DNA of 64,000 nt from Candidatus Pristimantibacillus lignocellulolyticus (GCA_023639215.1 CP097899.1:5204001-5268000); one strand, 5' to 3'. Shown: positions 16,561 through 24,708, counted from the stretch's first letter. The notes: generated by a model not told the origin, from the sequence alone. Program-made: numbers and translations.

Positions 16561-18645
16561 TTATCCATATACAGCATTTGCAGAAGATGCAATGTCTTGC
16601 TCTAGCTTTTGAGTTATTTTTGATACAATCGTATTTATATCACTTTCATTACGCACATGCGTATCACCGAAGCTCACTGATGGAGTTAAAGTAACATAGT
16701 TTTGAATGTTTTTCATTTCAGCTAGTTCTCGCATCATTTTCAAATCTTCACTACTAATATCAACCGTGTCATTGATTTTTCCAACTTCACCGACTTCGCC
16801 GACACTATTAATGTCACCCATACTTCCATTTCCACCTACACTTTCAGGAATAGAATTAGAGCCTGGTACCTCATATGTCATTTCGGTCTTTTCTTTGGCC
16901 TTTTGCTCTTCCGCACGCTTGTTAGCTCTACCATCTAACATATCTACGACTTTTTGTTCTCGCTCGGCTGCTTTATCTGCAGCATCACTTTCCATCTGTG
17001 AAATTACCGTTTGACCAGCCTGACGAATGGCTGCTGCCTCTGCTGCAGCATTGGCTGTAAGATTCACATGACTAAGTACATCTAACGAAACTCCAGGGAT
17101 CAATTTCAATTTACCAATTAGTAAGTTAACACCGTCTATTACCCCATTAACTAATTGCTCCAAGATACCCAAAGCGCCAACTTTCATATCTAATAGCGCA
17201 TTTAATATTCCAAAACCCATTTTAACAAAGAAGATAGGTACTTGATCAAAGAAATTAAGAACACTATTCCAGGCTCTCATCATCCCAGCAGCAAAATTAT
17301 CATTAGTATTCCAAAGGTCTACTAACCATACTATTAAGGCAACGATAAGAGAAATAATTAGAATAATTACATTTGCCTTCATTGCTGCGCTTAATGTCCT
17401 CCACGCAGCAGCTAAACCATAAGTTACAATAGTTGCAGCAGTATTAAAAATTGTTTGAATCATTGTTGCTATTGTCGCAGCGACTATTCCTGCCTTTGTC
17501 AAAGTGGTGATAAGTAACAGTCCAGCCATAGCAGCTCCTACTCCCCAAATTATGGGCTCAATCACTATCCAATTAGTTGCAACAAATTCATAAAGACTTG
17601 CAAGCATAGATAACAATCCAAGTGCTGCCCTTGCCGCTCCCGAAAATGCTAAACTCATATTTTGCATGAAAGTATCAACTTCACCACTATTTAGTTTTTC
17701 ACTTATTTGCTCTATGACTCCACCAAATGATTGTAACGCTGAATTTTTTAATTGCGTAAAAATATCCGCGAATGTATTTGGCAAAGTATCAAATTTTTGA
17801 TTTATTTCATCAGCCGCGGAAAACATAGCCCCCTTAATTATGTCAGAGGTTAATAATCCTTCTGCTGACATAGCCATTAATTGTTCGGTAGATTTACCAG
17901 TAAAATTAGAAATCGCAGCTGCAATCATAGGTGCTTCTCTTGCAATAGAACTAAAATCGCCACCTTGAATCTTACCAGAAGACATCGCTTGAATAATTTG
18001 GGACATACCAGCTTGTTGATCCTTCGCTCCAGAACCCCCAAGTCTAAATGATTTCTGGACTAACTCTGTAAACGCAATAAGTTCATCATTATTACTAAAA
18101 GCATCAGGTGCTATAGATCCCATTCTTCCAATTACTGATGCAGTATCCATATAGCTAGTCCTAGAACGTTCAGCAGAGGCAAATATTTTATCTTGTAACT
18201 CCTTAGTCGTTTGAGACTTATCATTAATCTGGTTTATTCTAGCTAAAGTATTTACATAGTCATCACTAACTTTAATTGCTACTTGAATGTCTTTCATAGA
18301 TAGTTTTCCAGAGATAAAGTTCTTTAATTTACTTACCCAACCTGAAGCTGCAGATCCACCTGCTTTAACACTCTGATTAACTTTCGTTTGTAAATCTAAT
18401 ATTTTCTTTTCTAATATTGCTATACGTGTTAAAGAAGCAGCCAAAGCAGCTGAATTACTAATATTTGCAATTTGTTTTTGTGCTTTTGATGTATTTAATG
18501 TCATAGTTAAAGGTGTTTCTACTATACGTTTCATTCGTTCCATGGTGTTAATAATACTATTCATTTGAACAGTAATTTTTTGAAGTGGCTTGGATAGCTG
18601 ATCTACTATTTTTAAAGTTGCTGATACTGTAGCTATATTAATCAC
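16561..18645 (-). CDS. xkdO: Tail tape measure protein
   Basis: Length-setting protein packed in the tail tube. It has 694 residues, short for a myophage tape measure, so a short tail is expected. A long helical N-terminus (1-110) is followed by the tape-measure domain (about 120-310; LMAMSAEGLLTSDIIKGAMF and the LPNTFADIFTQLKNSALQSF segment). Hydrophobic helices at about 340-450 follow, then an Ala/Glu-rich helical region and a beta-rich end. The start is GTG close behind AAGGG. Preceded by the chaperone frameshift gene and a hairpin. Confidence 0.88.
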   Translation of the reverse strand: MINIATVSATLKIVDQLSKPLQKITVQMNSIINTMERMKRIVETPLTMTLNTSKAQKQIANISNSAALAASLTRIAILEKKILDLQTKVNQSVKAGGSAASGWVSKLKNFISGKLSMKDIQVAIKVSDDYVNTLARINQINDKSQTTKELQDKIFASAERSRTSYMDTASVIGRMGSIAPDAFSNNDELIAFTELVQKSFRLGGSGAKDQQAGMSQIIQAMSSGKIQGGDFSSIAREAPMIAAAISNFTGKSTEQLMAMSAEGLLTSDIIKGAMFSAADEINQKFDTLPNTFADIFTQLKNSALQSFGGVIEQISEKLNSGEVDTFMQNMSLAFSGAARAALGLLSMLASLYEFVATNWIVIEPIIWGVGAAMAGLLLITTLTKAGIVAATIATMIQTIFNTAATIVTYGLAAAWRTLSAAMKANVIILIISLIVALIVWLVDLWNTNDNFAAGMMRAWNSVLNFFDQVPIFFVKMGFGILNALLDMKVGALGILEQLVNGVIDGVNLLIGKLKLIPGVSLDVLSHVNLTANAAAEAAAIRQAGQTVISQMESDAADKAAEREQKVVDMLDGRANKRAEEQKAKEKTEMTYEVPGSNSIPESVGGNGSMGDINSVGEVGEVGKINDTVDISSEDLKMMRELAEMKNIQNYVTLTPSVSFGDTHVRNESDINTIVSKITQKLEQDIASSANAVYG

Positions 18646-18661
18646 AACCCTTATTTAACAA

Positions 18662-18689
18662 AAACCATTCTCTATTATGAGAATGGTTT
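18662..18689 (-). terminator. Hairpin between chaperone extension and tape measure
   Basis: A perfect 11-bp stem (AAACCATTCTC / GAGAATGGTTT) with a 6-base loop and a short U tract on the minus strand. It lies between the frameshift-product stop and the tape-measure start, so it could attenuate transcription or protect RNA ends inside the operon rather than end it fully. Confidence 0.55.
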
Positions 18690-18714
18690 TTATATAATCA
18701 ATTCCGAAAACTAC

Positions 18715-18891
18715 TTATTTCCGTTTCATTCTAGCTGATTCTTTCTTTTCTTTTTCAATTCGTTCATCAATTGCCGCCATAACAAAAGCCCTCTCTTCTC
18801 GTGAAAGGGCTAAAAATTCACTTGGCCATTTTCTGAATTTATGGAGGGCATAGTAAGCATAGTTTGCTTCCGAATCGCCCTCCCTTATTAG
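18715..18891 (-). CDS. -1 frameshift extension of the tail chaperone (gpGT-like)
   Basis: A frame without its own start that opens at the slippery heptamer and runs 58 codons to TAA at 18715. It encodes LIREGDSEANYAYYALHKFR, then a KWPSEFL-type segment and a charged helix ending RMKRK. The KWPSEFLAL pattern is typical of the second tail chaperone domain in PBSX-like elements, where it is made by -1 slippage from the xkdN frame. Predicted full frameshift protein is about 194 residues. Confidence 0.8.
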   Translation of the reverse strand, partial: LIREGDSEANYAYYALHKFRKWPSEFLALSREERAFVMAAIDERIEKEKKESARMKRK

Positions 18892-19295
18892 TTTTTTGAT
18901 TCTTCTACTAATTCTTCCATGTCCACATCAAAACCACTCAACTCTTGAATTTTAGCTGCTAGAGTTGTCACTTCACCTGAAAGTAGCACTCTCTGAACAT
19001 AATCATCAGCTGTCGCACAACCAAGTTTTTTAATACTGTCAGCATGTTTGAAATCAGGAGTAATCGTATGATTAATAACCATTTTAATATTAAATTTCTG
19101 CGCATCAAACTCAACTTTTCGTCCTTTTTTAACCATAGTACAAGCCTTACGAATTTCATCAAATTCTTTGTTAGTCATTGCTTTAATCTTAAATGGCATT
19201 AAATTGCCCTTCTTATCTTTAAAACGAGGAGAGATGGTCACCTCTTCAACTAAATTATCAACTGGATTGGCATTCAAAAAATCTTGTAAACTCAT
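18888..19295 (-). CDS. xkdN: Tail assembly chaperone (XkdN), with -1 frameshift site
   Basis: Tail chaperone that coats the tape measure before tube polymerisation, 135 residues. Recognised from SLQDFLNANPVDNLVEEVTI and PFKIKAMTNKEFDEIRKAC, the XkdN pattern. The last sense codons are TCA AAA AAC followed by TAA: this contains the canonical slippery heptamer A AAA AAC (18891-18897), one codon before the stop, and the -1 frame opens into a 58-codon extension. Two proteins in a fixed ratio are therefore expected, as in lambda G/GT. RBS GGAGG upstream. Confidence 0.9.
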   Translation of the reverse strand: MSLQDFLNANPVDNLVEEVTISPRFKDKKGNLMPFKIKAMTNKEFDEIRKACTMVKKGRKVEFDAQKFNIKMVINHTITPDFKHADSIKKLGCATADDYVQRVLLSGEVTTLAAKIQELSGFDVDMEELVEESKN

Positions 19296-19343
19296 ATTTT
19301 ATTACCTCCAAAGGATATTTGATTAAAAGAAAAGGGCGCCAAA

Positions 19344-19811
19344 TTAGGCACCCGAAATTACTGAAAATTGATCATCAATATCATAGTCGCTAAATGTGAA
19401 CGGAAGTTCCTCTTCTAGCATATCATCGCTAGATGCATCAAAACGTGCAGCAATAACACTATCAAGATTGCATTTTTTCAAGAAGGTTACTTGCTTGCCA
19501 GTTTCACTTCCAGGTTGTTCATTGACAATCATTAATTCAAACCAGAAATCACGGCCTGTTTGAATATAAGTACGCATTAGCTGACGGAACACTGAAGTTA
19601 CATAGTACACAGTTAATGTACCTGATCCACTCCAACCTGCTGCACGTTGAGGGGTATTTGTCCTACCTAATACTGGCACATCCACTTTATTCTTTTCAAT
19701 CGTTGCTTCAAGTGCCTTTGCATAGAACAATTCTTCAACTCTACCATCGATAATCGCATAAGCTTTGGCCTGCTTACCACTTAATGCATCTGTTTCCTTA
19801 AAAAATGTCAT
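19344..19811 (-). CDS. xkdM: Tail tube protein (XkdM)
   Basis: Inner tube subunit of the contractile tail, 155 residues. The opening FKETDALSGKQAKAYAIIDG and the PVLGRTNTPQRAAGWSGSGT segment are the XkdM/core-tail family hallmarks, followed by strand-rich sequence (TLTVYYVTSVFRQLM) and the acidic end. It starts one base after the sheath gene stop, the usual sheath-tube pairing. Confidence 0.92.
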   Translation of the reverse strand: MTFFKETDALSGKQAKAYAIIDGRVEELFYAKALEATIEKNKVDVPVLGRTNTPQRAAGWSGSGTLTVYYVTSVFRQLMRTYIQTGRDFWFELMIVNEQPGSETGKQVTFLKKCNLDSVIAARFDASSDDMLEEELPFTFSDYDIDDQFSVISGA

Positions 19812-19812
19812 A

Positions 19813-21144
19813 CTAGACCACCTCCACTGTCATATAGATTTTTTCGATACTATCTACCGGTTGAACACTCAGTTCAACAACAACAGCATCAACATCTGAA
19901 CCTGCAGATACAGATACATCTGTCTGACTATCAAAGTTTTGAATAGCACCCAAACCTTGAAGTGTAACAAGGTACGATACAATCTCACCTTTTAATAAAG
20001 CTCTACCGTCTGCATTATTACTAACTTTTCCAATGTAAAACTGTTCGAAAATTCGTTTCACATCATTACCAATAGCATCCAAAATTCGCATTACGCGGTT
20101 TTTACTAAATGCTTTACTACGATCTGCTGTAAAATTACTAAGTGTATTAATATCCTGCTCAATAACTGCAGTACCATTAAGGGCCGTTACAACTAATTGA
20201 CCATTTTTCAGCGCATTAATGGTTTCGCTATTCGTTAAACGCGGGAATGCATCAACAGCATTTGGAATTGCGCTATACGTAAGAGATTCATTAATATTAG
20301 CCGAAGCCTGCATTGCAGCAATCTCCCATACTAGATCTGAAGGTGACACTTGTAGTCCATCTGCTGTAATAATGCCGTTATGCAAACTAATAATTCCTTC
20401 ATAGTTAGCAGTAGGTTGATTAATCAATACGGCTTGGATTTTTTTACCTTCTTCTTCGCGCTGACGTTTTACGTATGCAATTGCGATTTGCTTACTTGAA
20501 GTATCATCTAGCGATACTCCTAATACATTAAATTGGTATGCCTCAAATGCTGTAAGCGCAGCGGAGAAGTCAGCTCCACTAGAAGTACCGTCTGTACCCC
20601 CTGTTAGAGAAATCCCTGCTGTAGCAGTGATTTCACCATTACCTGACCATACAATGTAATTATTGTCTGCTAACTCTTCAACTGTAGCAACAGTTTGTCT
20701 ATCCAGTTCATCACTTTCAAGAAGCGTAATAATATCGTAATGAGTTGGTTCATCAATGTTAGCTTGAACTACAACTTTTAGATCATTACCTCGTACTCCA
20801 CCCCACTTAGCAGTTGCAGTCAAATTACCTTCAGTAGCAGTTGCTTTTCCAGCACCTGTACCACCCAAACGATAAAGCAATACTGTACTTGCCTGACTTA
20901 CAGCAGAAGCAATATGACGAATACGTGCATCTGTTGCTTTGAATCCGATAAGCTCAACTGCCTTCTCTACAAATTCGGTTGACTCTAATACGATGACTTT
21001 TGTCGGATCTCCCCAAGGCAATGATACTGGATATGCTGCAATTCCTCGATCTCCTAGATTACCAAGAGGTTGCGGTTTTGCTTTGAATTTAATATAAACG
21101 CCCGGTCTTACTTTATTTTGAACTTCCCATTTTCCACCAGCCAC
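19813..21144 (-). CDS. xkdK: Contractile tail sheath protein (XkdK)
   Basis: Sheath subunit, 443 residues, the part that makes this a contractile (R-type) rather than flexible tail. The N-terminus WEVQNKVRPGVYIKFKAKP, the AAYPVSLPWGDPTKV segment and the C-terminal sheath domain (AFSKNRVMRILDAIGNDVKR, then EIVSYLVTLQGLGAIQNF) are family features. The start is GTG with GGAGAG 8 bases upstream. Length is normal for PBSX-type sheaths; nothing is truncated. Confidence 0.94.
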   Translation of the reverse strand: MAGGKWEVQNKVRPGVYIKFKAKPQPLGNLGDRGIAAYPVSLPWGDPTKVIVLESTEFVEKAVELIGFKATDARIRHIASAVSQASTVLLYRLGGTGAGKATATEGNLTATAKWGGVRGNDLKVVVQANIDEPTHYDIITLLESDELDRQTVATVEELADNNYIVWSGNGEITATAGISLTGGTDGTSSGADFSAALTAFEAYQFNVLGVSLDDTSSKQIAIAYVKRQREEEGKKIQAVLINQPTANYEGIISLHNGIITADGLQVSPSDLVWEIAAMQASANINESLTYSAIPNAVDAFPRLTNSETINALKNGQLVVTALNGTAVIEQDINTLSNFTADRSKAFSKNRVMRILDAIGNDVKRIFEQFYIGKVSNNADGRALLKGEIVSYLVTLQGLGAIQNFDSQTDVSVSAGSDVDAVVVELSVQPVDSIEKIYMTVEVV

Positions 21145-21318
21145 TTACTTCACTCTCCTTTTTAGATACGATTGAATAGCCTTTTCCGCTTCTGCAATCG
21201 TGTAATGCTTACCATCTTCAAAAACACTTGCAAGTATGTCCTTCTCTTGCCCAGGACGTTGTCTAGAACTCAAAAATTGCGTTTTAGTAAATAACGCATC
21301 CTTGTCTTTATCACTCAT
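21145..21318 (-). CDS. YqzN/YkzM family small protein, 57 aa
   Basis: A 57-residue frame beginning MSDKDKDALFTKTQFLSSRQ and ending YTIAEAEKAIQSYLKRRVK. In B. subtilis PBSX and skin, small YkzM/YqzN proteins occupy exactly this place, between xkdJ and the sheath gene, with the same Phe-Leu-rich start and a C-terminal Lys-rich helix. It overlaps the xkdJ-like frame by 4 bases and the sheath gene starts at its stop. Function unknown. Confidence 0.78.
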   Translation of the reverse strand: MSDKDKDALFTKTQFLSSRQRPGQEKDILASVFEDGKHYTIAEAEKAIQSYLKRRVK

Positions 21319-21740
21319 AAAACATATTCCTCCTGCTCAAGTCTTTGCATTTTAGTGTCATGTGGTTGTTGATCATAACCGAGCATGCTGAACGTTACAA
21401 AAAAGTGCAGGACCTCATCTACAATTTGAAAACTCATTCCTTGTCCCAAATACTGAGCTTCAGCTACTTTAATCCATTTCAATGCTGTTGTTAATTTCTC
21501 GCCCATTTCATACAATTCATCGCTAGAAGGATCAGACCCAGCATAACGAATAACAAATGGAAGAATTCTTCTGTATCTTCGTCCAAGCTCTTGAGTTAAT
21601 GTAGGTTCCAACAATCGCACATAAAAATAAGGTGAGTCGATAACTTCTCTGATTTCCTCGCTAGTTACTGGTATATCAGGAAATGCTAATTCAAGTGCAT
21701 CATTGGCTGCGTAACGTACATCATTAATAGTGACTTGCAT
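21315..21740 (-). CDS. xkdJ: Phage tail terminator family protein (XkdJ)
   Basis: 141-residue protein of the XkdJ/YqbJ tail-terminator group. Conserved features visible are ELAFPDIPVTSEEI, the SPYFYVRLLEPTLTQELGRR segment and YRRILPFVIRY. It would cap the tube and sheath at the end where a head would attach. Its presence without a capsid gene fits a headless particle, in which the terminator closes the tail. Confidence 0.82.
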   Translation of the reverse strand: MQVTINDVRYAANDALELAFPDIPVTSEEIREVIDSPYFYVRLLEPTLTQELGRRYRRILPFVIRYAGSDPSSDELYEMGEKLTTALKWIKVAEAQYLGQGMSFQIVDEVLHFFVTFSMLGYDQQPHDTKMQRLEQEEYVL

Positions 21741-21744
21741 AATC

Positions 21745-22146
21745 TCACCCCAAAAACCCTTTTACACATCGTTTCATTTTCTTCTCTAAAATAGTTGGTA
21801 TTTGTTGCTCCAACTCTTTTAATGAGATAGTCATCATAAACTTGCCTTCTTTCCAACCTCGACCGTTAGCTAATCGTTGTCCATATTCTACAAAGGACGA
21901 ACTTTCATTAACGTTAAACACTTGAATGGCAGCACCATTAGATGTAAAAATCACATTGCCAATCGTCCAGCCTCTACGTACATCTTCCTGATCTGTGGGT
22001 GTACGACCTATTGACTTATCTAATAGTCTTTTAGCAAGTTCCTGTACACATTCTTCTAAAAAACCTGGTACCGCTTTTTCCATTGCTTTAAGATTGTCAC
22101 GATACTTTTCGAATTCACGAAAATCGAAGTTTCCCAATTTCGTCAT
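21745..22146 (-). CDS. xkdI: HK97 gp10-like tail completion protein (XkdI)
   Basis: 133-residue protein in the gp10/XkdI family: FDFREFEKYRDNLKAMEKAV, PGFLEECVQELAKRLLDKSI, TPTDQEDVRRGWTIGNV and SSFVEYGQRLANGRGWKEGK are family segments. It takes part in head-tail joining or tail completion. It is the first intact structural gene of the leftward operon. The ATG at 22146 overlaps an upstream stop as TAATG, showing that a gene once preceded it. Confidence 0.85.
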   Translation of the reverse strand: MTKLGNFDFREFEKYRDNLKAMEKAVPGFLEECVQELAKRLLDKSIGRTPTDQEDVRRGWTIGNVIFTSNGAAIQVFNVNESSSFVEYGQRLANGRGWKEGKFMMTISLKELEQQIPTILEKKMKRCVKGFLG

Positions 22147-22290
22147 TACGCCCAATCCTTTGTAGTCAAAATAATCATTTGATGAATATTGCCAATTCGT
22201 CTTTTTTCATGTCCATCCCTCCGTTCATCTACTCATTTATCCCGATAACTTCTAGGGCATCCTGTTCTTTAACGTCTTCAGTACTGAAAA
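22147..22290 (-). pseudogene. Possible remnants of a head-tail connector gene upstream of xkdI
   Basis: Short open stretches without usable starts lie here. One frame ends KRRIGNIHQMIILTTKDWA and its TAA overlaps the xkdI ATG (TAATG), the coupling seen elsewhere in this operon. A second frame farther upstream ends STEDVKEQDALEVIGINE. Both look like ends of protein-coding genes, and head-tail connector genes occupy this place in PBSX. A GGAGG site precedes a 15-codon MDMKKDELAIFIK frame. Low confidence: no full gene can be drawn. Confidence 0.35.
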
Positions 22291-22304
22291 GACGACATAA
22301 TAAA

Positions 22305-22330
22305 AAGTCGTCCCGATTGATGGACGACTT
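22305..22330 (-). terminator. Terminator-like hairpin AAGTCGTCC/GGACGACTT
   Basis: A 9-bp perfect stem with an 8-base loop and a U run on the minus strand. It is the last of a series of related hairpins (others at about 22428-22449 and 22762-22783, a decayed one near 22592-22616) between the late regulator and the tail operon. Confidence 0.7.
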
Positions 22331-22390
22331 CTACTACTCTTATTCTGTTTCTTACGATACTCGATCATCAAGCGAAGTGAAATTAAGATT

Positions 22391-22890
22391 CTCCATATCA
22401 TCAAACTATAAAATAAAAGTTACTAAAAAAGTCGTCTTGGACGACTTTTCCTTAGTTCTAATTCGTTTGACAATATCATCTTAACACGGAATTTCACATC
22501 ATTGTTCGTATATCATTCTCTATTCATTCGCTAGTTTTTCGTACTCCAATATATATACTCCATTACATCAAACTATGAAATTAAGATAATAAAAAGCTTT
22601 GCCTGCAGACGACTTTTCCTCATTTCTAATTCGTTTGACAATATCATCTTAACACGGAATTTCACATCATTGGTTGTATATCATTCTCTATTTATTCGCT
22701 AGTTTTTCGTACCCAAGATGTATACTCCATATCATCAAACTATGAAATAAAAGAAAATAAAAAGCCGTCCTTGTGGACGACTTTTCCTCATTTCTAATTC
22801 GTTTGACAATATCATCTTAACACGAAATTTCACATCATTGGTTGCATATCATTCTCTATTAATTCGCTAGTTTTTCATACTCCAAAATTG
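22391..22890. repeat. Three tandem copies of a 168-bp unit
   Basis: Landmarks recur at a period of 167-168 bp: GTTTGACAATATCATCTTAA at 22465, 22633 and 22801, and CTAGTTTTTC at 22531, 22699 and 22867. Each unit holds the last codons of the late-regulator gene (EYEKLAN on the minus strand), an AT-rich spacer and a GTCGTCC/GGACGAC hairpin; the rightmost copy is the true 3' end of that gene. The units differ by point changes. No gene lies inside. Confidence 0.88.
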
Positions 22891-23464
22891 CTTTTTTTCT
22901 ACGTCTATAGAATACATCTTTAGAGATATTCAGCTCAAATGCTACGTTACTCCAAGATTTTTGCTCTAAATAGTGGTTACGAAGTAATTGAGCATACTCT
23001 GGCTTGTAATTTTCAAGTGCTTCAAATATATTGTCTATTTTCTGGATATCTTCTTGTAAGCTCTGTAGCTCAGCTACTCTGTCAAGTACAGCATCAATAT
23101 CATCTCTTATCTCATAACCTCTAGCGGCTACAACTTTTTCTATTTTTTGTTTAAGTTCTCTTAGTAACTTTGTATCGGTAGCATCATTGCCTATCGATGG
23201 AATTGCTTTTTCTTGGCTTTTCACTCCAGCAGGATAGTGCTCAAGATAACTGTGCGCTACTGACTCTAACTTTTGTTCTCTCTTAGACAAATACATGTGA
23301 CTTGGCATTCCTCTAAGCTTATGATGTAGTTCCTGCAATTGATCATCTTGGTTTAGTCTACTAATTGTAATACCTGCACCTACAGAATATGTTTCCAGCA
23401 CTCGCTTGCGTGCTACCAACCTCTTATAATTACTTAATTGTTCGACGACTTGTTGTTCAGTCAT
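22859..23464 (-). CDS. ArpU/Xpf-type phage late-gene regulator
   Basis: 201-residue DNA-binding protein with a C-terminal sigma-like helix-turn-helix (YAQLLRNHYLEQKSWSNVAF, then NISKDVFYRRRKKAILEYEK), the pattern of the ArpU/RinA/Xpf regulators that activate late phage genes. The middle is coiled-coil rich. ATG at 23464 is preferred (AAGGAG upstream); GTG at 23473 is possible. It sits directly upstream of the tail operon in the same direction, separated by the 168-bp repeats, and has a candidate repressor operator in its own promoter region. Role inferred from family and position. Confidence 0.75.
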   Translation of the reverse strand: MTEQQVVEQLSNYKRLVARKRVLETYSVGAGITISRLNQDDQLQELHHKLRGMPSHMYLSKREQKLESVAHSYLEHYPAGVKSQEKAIPSIGNDATDTKLLRELKQKIEKVVAARGYEIRDDIDAVLDRVAELQSLQEDIQKIDNIFEALENYKPEYAQLLRNHYLEQKSWSNVAFELNISKDVFYRRRKKAILEYEKLAN

Positions 23465-23541
23465 ACCGATCACTCTCCTTAAACTATTATTTTTATGAAA
23501 TAGAATATTTCGTGCAACGGCTTCATCATTTTTATACTTAA

Positions 23542-23550
23542 ATACTCAAT
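23542..23550. promoter_or_regulatory. Candidate repressor operator between regulator and plus-strand gene
   Basis: ATACTCAAT here is identical to the core of the two operators in the Cro/Xre switch at 25299 and 25329. It lies 78 bp upstream of the late-regulator start and 69 bp upstream of the 23619 gene, so the same repressor may control one or both. Confidence 0.45.
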
Positions 23551-23618
23551 ATTAATAGACTACAAACAATATAAAATGGTAAAATATAGTTATCAATTAA
23601 ACTCATGCGGAGGTTCAA

Positions 23619-24410
23619 ATGGCTAAAGAATTGATTAAAATAAACCTTGGTTTAGTGATGCCTATTGCAGAAATTGATAATTGTAAACCAGAACACTGGG
23701 CAGAAGTTAAAAGTATAATCATCTCAGCTCTTAATGATGTAGATGGCTATGAGTTTGAAACTAAAATAGTTAGTGAATCAAATAGCGTCGGATTAATCCA
23801 CAAACGAATTGTCCAAGGGCTTTACAATTCCGATATTGTTATCTGTGATGTAAGTTGTAAAAATCCTAACGTAATGTTCGAACTCGGAATGAGACTGGCC
23901 TTTGATAAGCCAACCATAATTGTTAAAGATGACAAAACCAATTACTCGTTTGATACCGGTGTGATTGAGCATATTGATTACCCAAGAGATCTGAGATTCA
24001 GCAAAATAGTTGATTTTAAGAACACATTATTAACTAAAGTAATAGGAACTTACTTAGACTCTGTAAAAGACGCTGATCACTCACCTTTTCTGAAAAGCTT
24101 TGGTGACTTTAAATCTGTTACGATTGAATCTACAGAAGTGTCGGCTTCAAGTTTAATTCTAGAAATGCTCGATGATATTCAAACAGACATTATAGATTTA
24201 AAGTCTCAAATCAATTCGAAAAACTCTTCTACTGTTACTAAAATTAGATATAACGATCAGATAGAGATTAGAAACTTGTTTAATCAATATGTCCATGAAA
24301 ATTCATCTGAAGTAATTAATTTTGAAGATGCATTGCAATATATTATAGACAAATCTAATAACAATTTATCTGAGGCAGACATTAAAGAACTTACGCTTAA
24401 GCTTATATAA
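23619..24410 (+). CDS. Nucleoside deoxyribosyltransferase/TIR-like protein, defence or immunity candidate
   Basis: 263 residues. Residues 8-145 resemble the Rossmann-like nucleoside 2-deoxyribosyltransferase/TIR-type fold: strand GLVMPI, helix, then VGLIHKRIVQGLYNSDIVIC, Asp77 after it, and the KNPNVMFELGMRLAF motif with the likely catalytic Glu88. The rest (about 165-263) has a short helical coiled stretch and an acidic helical end of unknown fold. Such domains act as NAD- or nucleotide-degrading effectors in retron and other anti-phage systems and also occur as orphans. It is the only plus-strand gene within the leftward block before the switch; GGAGG upstream. Function is inferred from fold only. 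Confidence 0.65.
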   Translation: MAKELIKINLGLVMPIAEIDNCKPEHWAEVKSIIISALNDVDGYEFETKIVSESNSVGLIHKRIVQGLYNSDIVICDVSCKNPNVMFELGMRLAFDKPTIIVKDDKTNYSFDTGVIEHIDYPRDLRFSKIVDFKNTLLTKVIGTYLDSVKDADHSPFLKSFGDFKSVTIESTEVSASSLILEMLDDIQTDIIDLKSQINSKNSSTVTKIRYNDQIEIRNLFNQYVHENSSEVINFEDALQYIIDKSNNNLSEADIKELTLKLI

Positions 24411-24429
24411 GTTTTCAAATTTAATTCTG

Positions 24430-24621
24430 TTAGGGAATAAAATAAGCTTCCTTAATAATTTGCACTCTTAACGTGCCTTCTGTAATTTCTTTAGTTATCA
24501 CCCTATTTGTTTCAGCATCGTAAGCAGCTACAAGAACTCCTTCCCCCATTGCTGTAACAATACTGGGGTTCTGCTTTTCAAATCGTTCCATATTAGCTAA
24601 AGCTTTCTGAACTAAATCCAA
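24430..24621 (-). CDS. Small hypothetical protein, 63 aa
   Basis: A 63-residue acidic/basic mixed protein (MDLVQKALANMERFEKQNPS) ending in strand-rich VITKEITEGTLRVQIIKEAY. The start is TTG with GAGGGTG upstream. No family recognised. It lies downstream of the AbrB-like gene in the same direction and converges with the 23619 gene, so it is probably an accessory gene of the element's control region. Confidence 0.5.
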   Translation of the reverse strand: MDLVQKALANMERFEKQNPSIVTAMGEGVLVAAYDAETNRVITKEITEGTLRVQIIKEAYFIP

Positions 24622-24708
24622 TTGAACACCCTCATTTCACACTAATAATAGTTCAAGATTCCACAACGGATTTACCGCTTATATGAATTGAATTATGAAT
24701 AGGTGTTG

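Noticed and set aside
22179..22484. 101-codon plus-strand frame before the repeats
   Set aside because: It runs antisense through the terminator hairpins and the xkdI leader, with no ribosome site.
22391..22890. CRISPR array
   Set aside because: Units are long (168 bp), similar along their whole length and include a gene end; no short repeats with unique spacers and no cas genes.
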